A DNA stretch of 7,172 nucleotides. Source: Xanthomonas translucens pv. translucens DSM 18974 (GTDB lineage Bacteria; Pseudomonadota; Gammaproteobacteria; Xanthomonadales; Xanthomonadaceae). The stretch covers positions 1 through 7,172 of the forward strand of contig NZ_CAPJ01000389.1 of assembly GCF_000331775.1 (NCBI RefSeq), in the 5' to 3' direction. The notes below the pieces were generated by a model. The model had not been told where the DNA came from and searched no databases. It worked only from the letters and a program-made list of their open reading frames with translations. Every line of letters begins with the position of its first letter. The first letter of the stretch is position 1. Positions 5,769 through 7,172 of the stretch are shown piece after piece. A program made the position numbers and the translations under genes.

Positions 5769-5812
5769 GCGAGATCGGACCGGCTCGCAGCAGCACTCCC
5801 ACCGCAGCCATG

Positions 5813-5890
5813 AAGCCCCTCTGCGTCCGGCGACCGAAGGAAGTCCTCGGGGGAGAGAGGGGCGAGGGTCCGGCGCGAAGCGTCGCGCGG
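5813..5890. repeat. Repeat-like inverted element between the kinase and the esterase
   Basis: CCCCTCT (5816-5822) is an exact inverted copy of AGAGGGG (5856-5862). It is followed by GCGAGGG and a second hairpin GCGCGA-AGCG-TCGCGC (5873-5888). GTCCGGCG occurs twice as a direct repeat (5825-5832 and 5868-5875). The GAAGCCCCTCT...GGGAGAGAGGGGCGAGGG pattern resembles dispersed intergenic palindromes I recall from Xanthomonas and Stenotrophomonas genomes. That likeness is from memory, not from a search. No T-run makes it a clear terminator. Confidence 0.45.
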
Positions 5891-5959
5891 AGGTGGGGTG
5901 CGCGCGGCTGCGCCCGATTTGGATTAGGGTGACGCGTTTCCCTGCGCTGGAGGTGGATC

Positions 5960-6763
5960 GTGAAACAGTCGTCGCGTGTGGCGCTGTTGTCGCTGTGCCT
6001 GAGTGCCGTCGCTCCCGCGTTCGCGCAAACCGCCGCGCCTGCCGCCGATGCGCTGCAGGGCAAGGTGGATGCGCTGTATACGCAAGCGCCGGACACCGTG
6101 CAGGCCAAGCAGGTGGCCGAACTGCAGCAGCGCTTGCTGGACTGGGCGCAGTTGGGCCGCTACCGCGCCGACAACGCCGCGTTGGCGGCGCCGGCCGCGG
6201 GCGAACAGCGCGTGGTGTTCTACGGCGATTCGATCACCGACGCGTGGGGACGCATGCAAGGCACGACGTTCTTCCCCGGCAAGCCTTACGTCAACCGCGG
6301 CATCTCCGGGCAGACCACCGCGCAGATGCTGGTGCGTTTCCGCCAGGACGTGATCGATCTGAAGCCGGCGGCCGTGGTGATCCTGGCCGGCACCAACGAT
6401 CTGGCCGGCAACACCGGCCTGGCCACGCAGCGCATGATCGAGGACAACCTGCGCTCGATGGCGGAACTGGCGCAGGCCAACCACATCAAGCTGGTGCTGG
6501 CCTCGGTGCTGCCGGTCAGCGACTACCCGTGGCGGCCGGGCCTGCAGCCGGCGGAAAAGATCCGCGCGCTCAACGCCTGGATCAAGCAGTACGCGCAAAG
6601 CCACGGCGCGGTGTACCTGGACTACCACAGCACGCTGCGCAAGCGGCAGGGCGGCATGGACAAGGCGCTGGCCTACGATGGCGTGCATCCCACCGTCGCC
6701 GGCTACGCGATGATGGCGCCGTTGGCGCAGCAAGCGGTGGAGCGCGCGTTGGCGCAGCCCTAG
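5960..6763 (+). CDS. Exported SGNH/GDSL-family hydrolase (esterase)
   Basis: This is a 267-residue protein starting at GTG 5960, chosen because GGAGG (5949-5953) lies six bases upstream and the product then starts with a signal peptide (KQSSRVALLSLCLSAVAPAFA, cleavage near residue 22). It should act in the periplasm or outside the cell. Residues about 30-75 form a helical region and the SGNH fold follows. Block I is FYGDSITDAW with nucleophile Ser91. Block II is NRGISGQTT with oxyanion Gly117. Block III is LAGTNDLAG with Asn146. Block V is DGVHPT with Asp240 and His243. All catalytic residues are present. Such enzymes remove acyl groups from polysaccharides, lipids or other esters, and the sequence alone does not identify the substrate; a plant cell-wall or glycan ester is a guess from the likely lifestyle. 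It lies 191 bases after the kinase and is probably transcribed separately. Confidence 0.93.
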   Translation: MKQSSRVALLSLCLSAVAPAFAQTAAPAADALQGKVDALYTQAPDTVQAKQVAELQQRLLDWAQLGRYRADNAALAAPAAGEQRVVFYGDSITDAWGRMQGTTFFPGKPYVNRGISGQTTAQMLVRFRQDVIDLKPAAVVILAGTNDLAGNTGLATQRMIEDNLRSMAELAQANHIKLVLASVLPVSDYPWRPGLQPAEKIRALNAWIKQYAQSHGAVYLDYHSTLRKRQGGMDKALAYDGVHPTVAGYAMMAPLAQQAVERALAQP

Positions 6764-6804
6764 CGCGTTGCGGCACAGGCGCGCTCGACATGCTCGGATG
6801 GATC

Positions 6805-6832
6805 GATCCCGATCCCGATCCCGATCCCGATC
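6805..6832. repeat. Tandem hexanucleotide repeat (GATCCC)4
   Basis: GATCCC is repeated four times without error at 6805-6828, preceded by GATC (6801-6804) and followed by GATC (6829-6832), giving six GATC sites in 32 bases. It lies between the stop codons of two convergent genes (6763 and 6849). Copy number is likely to vary between strains. No effect on either reading frame is expected here. Confidence 0.9.
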
Positions 6833-6848
6833 GCGCCGCGCCGCCGCG

Positions 6849-7172
6849 CTACGGCGTGGTGCCGGCGGGCAGCGAAACCGCGGCGACTTCGCGCCGCAGC
6901 CAGGCGTTCACCGCAGCGGTGTCGTCCAGGCGCACGCGCGGCGCATACGGCTGCAGCGCGCCGCGCTGGCGCCCCTGCAGGCGCTGCATCGGCAGCAGCA
7001 AGGTCGCGCGTCCGCTCGGCAGCTGCACGCTTTCCACTTCGGTGTAGAGCGTGTCGGCGCCGGTCGGTTGGCCGACCTGCTCCACGCCGGGACCTTCCAG
7101 CAGCCGGTCCATGAAATCCAGGCAGGCGCTGATGCAGGCGCCGTTGGTGATGGCGACGATGCGCGCCGGGCC
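6849..7172 (-). CDS. Probable S41-family peptidase, C-terminal part
   Basis: The frame enters from the right edge and ends at TAG (complement of 6849-6851), leaving 107 C-terminal residues. The first visible stretch, ARIVAITNGACISACLDFMD, has the shape of the S41 (tail-specific/C-terminal processing) peptidase core strand followed by the SA-type nucleophile helix, which would make Ser15 of the fragment the catalytic serine. It continues with VGQPTGADTLYTEVESVQLP, SGRATLLLP and a late QPYAPRVRLDD segment, similar to the G-x-T, LPSG and QP-x-x-P features of that family. The usual Glu after the nucleophile (SA-x-E) is not obvious, and two cysteines flank the serine. The N-terminal part, any signal peptide and the catalytic Lys are not visible. 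It converges on the esterase gene with an 85-base gap. Confidence 0.5.
   Translation of the reverse strand, partial: GPARIVAITNGACISACLDFMDRLLEGPGVEQVGQPTGADTLYTEVESVQLPSGRATLLLPMQRLQGRQRGALQPYAPRVRLDDTAAVNAWLRREVAAVSLPAGTTP

Noticed and set aside
5680..7047. A 455-codon + strand frame running through the end of the kinase, the esterase and the GATCCC repeat
   Set aside because: It is out of frame with the kinase and esterase, and its product is Arg/Gly-rich without motifs.

Overview
The window reads as chromosomal DNA from a GC-rich gammaproteobacterium, most likely Xanthomonas or a close Xanthomonadaceae relative. This rests on the strong G/C bias at third codon positions, the style of the encoded proteins, and a CCCCTCT/AGAGGGG intergenic repeat of a kind I recall from that family. 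It is an inference, not a search result. I see no tRNA, rRNA, insertion sequence or CRISPR array.

Layout. (1) Bases 1-909 hold the C-terminal 302 codons of a family 2 glycoside hydrolase (LacZ-type beta-galactosidase), + strand. (2) Bases 910-1153 are non-coding and end in a striking inverted repeat around the promoter region of the next gene. (3) Bases 1154-1900, + strand, encode a FadR-subfamily GntR regulator that resembles the galactonate regulator DgoR. (4) Bases 1901-2085 separate convergent genes and hold a long stem-loop, an intrinsic terminator for the - strand and a short GC octamer repeat. (5) Bases 2086-3819, - strand, encode an exported beta-propeller protein related to the quinoprotein domain of polyvinyl-alcohol dehydrogenase but lacking the cytochrome c domain. 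(6) Bases 3820-4631 are about 810 bases without a convincing gene, between divergent genes, with many small palindromes and a cluster of GGCATGC words. (7) Bases 4632-5768, + strand, encode a soluble histidine kinase with no response regulator in view. (8) Bases 5769-5959 hold a repeat-like inverted element. (9) Bases 5960-6763, + strand, encode an exported SGNH/GDSL hydrolase. (10) Bases 6764-6848 contain a hexanucleotide repeat between convergent genes. (11) Bases 6849-7172, - strand, are the C-terminus of a probable S41-type peptidase.

How the genes may work together. The beta-galactosidase and the DgoR-like regulator are adjacent and co-oriented. This fits a module that releases galactose from plant galactosides and controls its oxidative (galactonate) catabolism, though the catabolic genes are not in the window. 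The propeller protein, the esterase and the probable peptidase are secreted or envelope functions. They show no shared operon with each other or with the kinase.

The most interesting material is non-coding: the inverted repeat bracketing the regulator's promoter and start codon, the long stem-loop after that gene, and the structured 0.8 kb divergent region upstream of the kinase. None of it is proven to be a new system.
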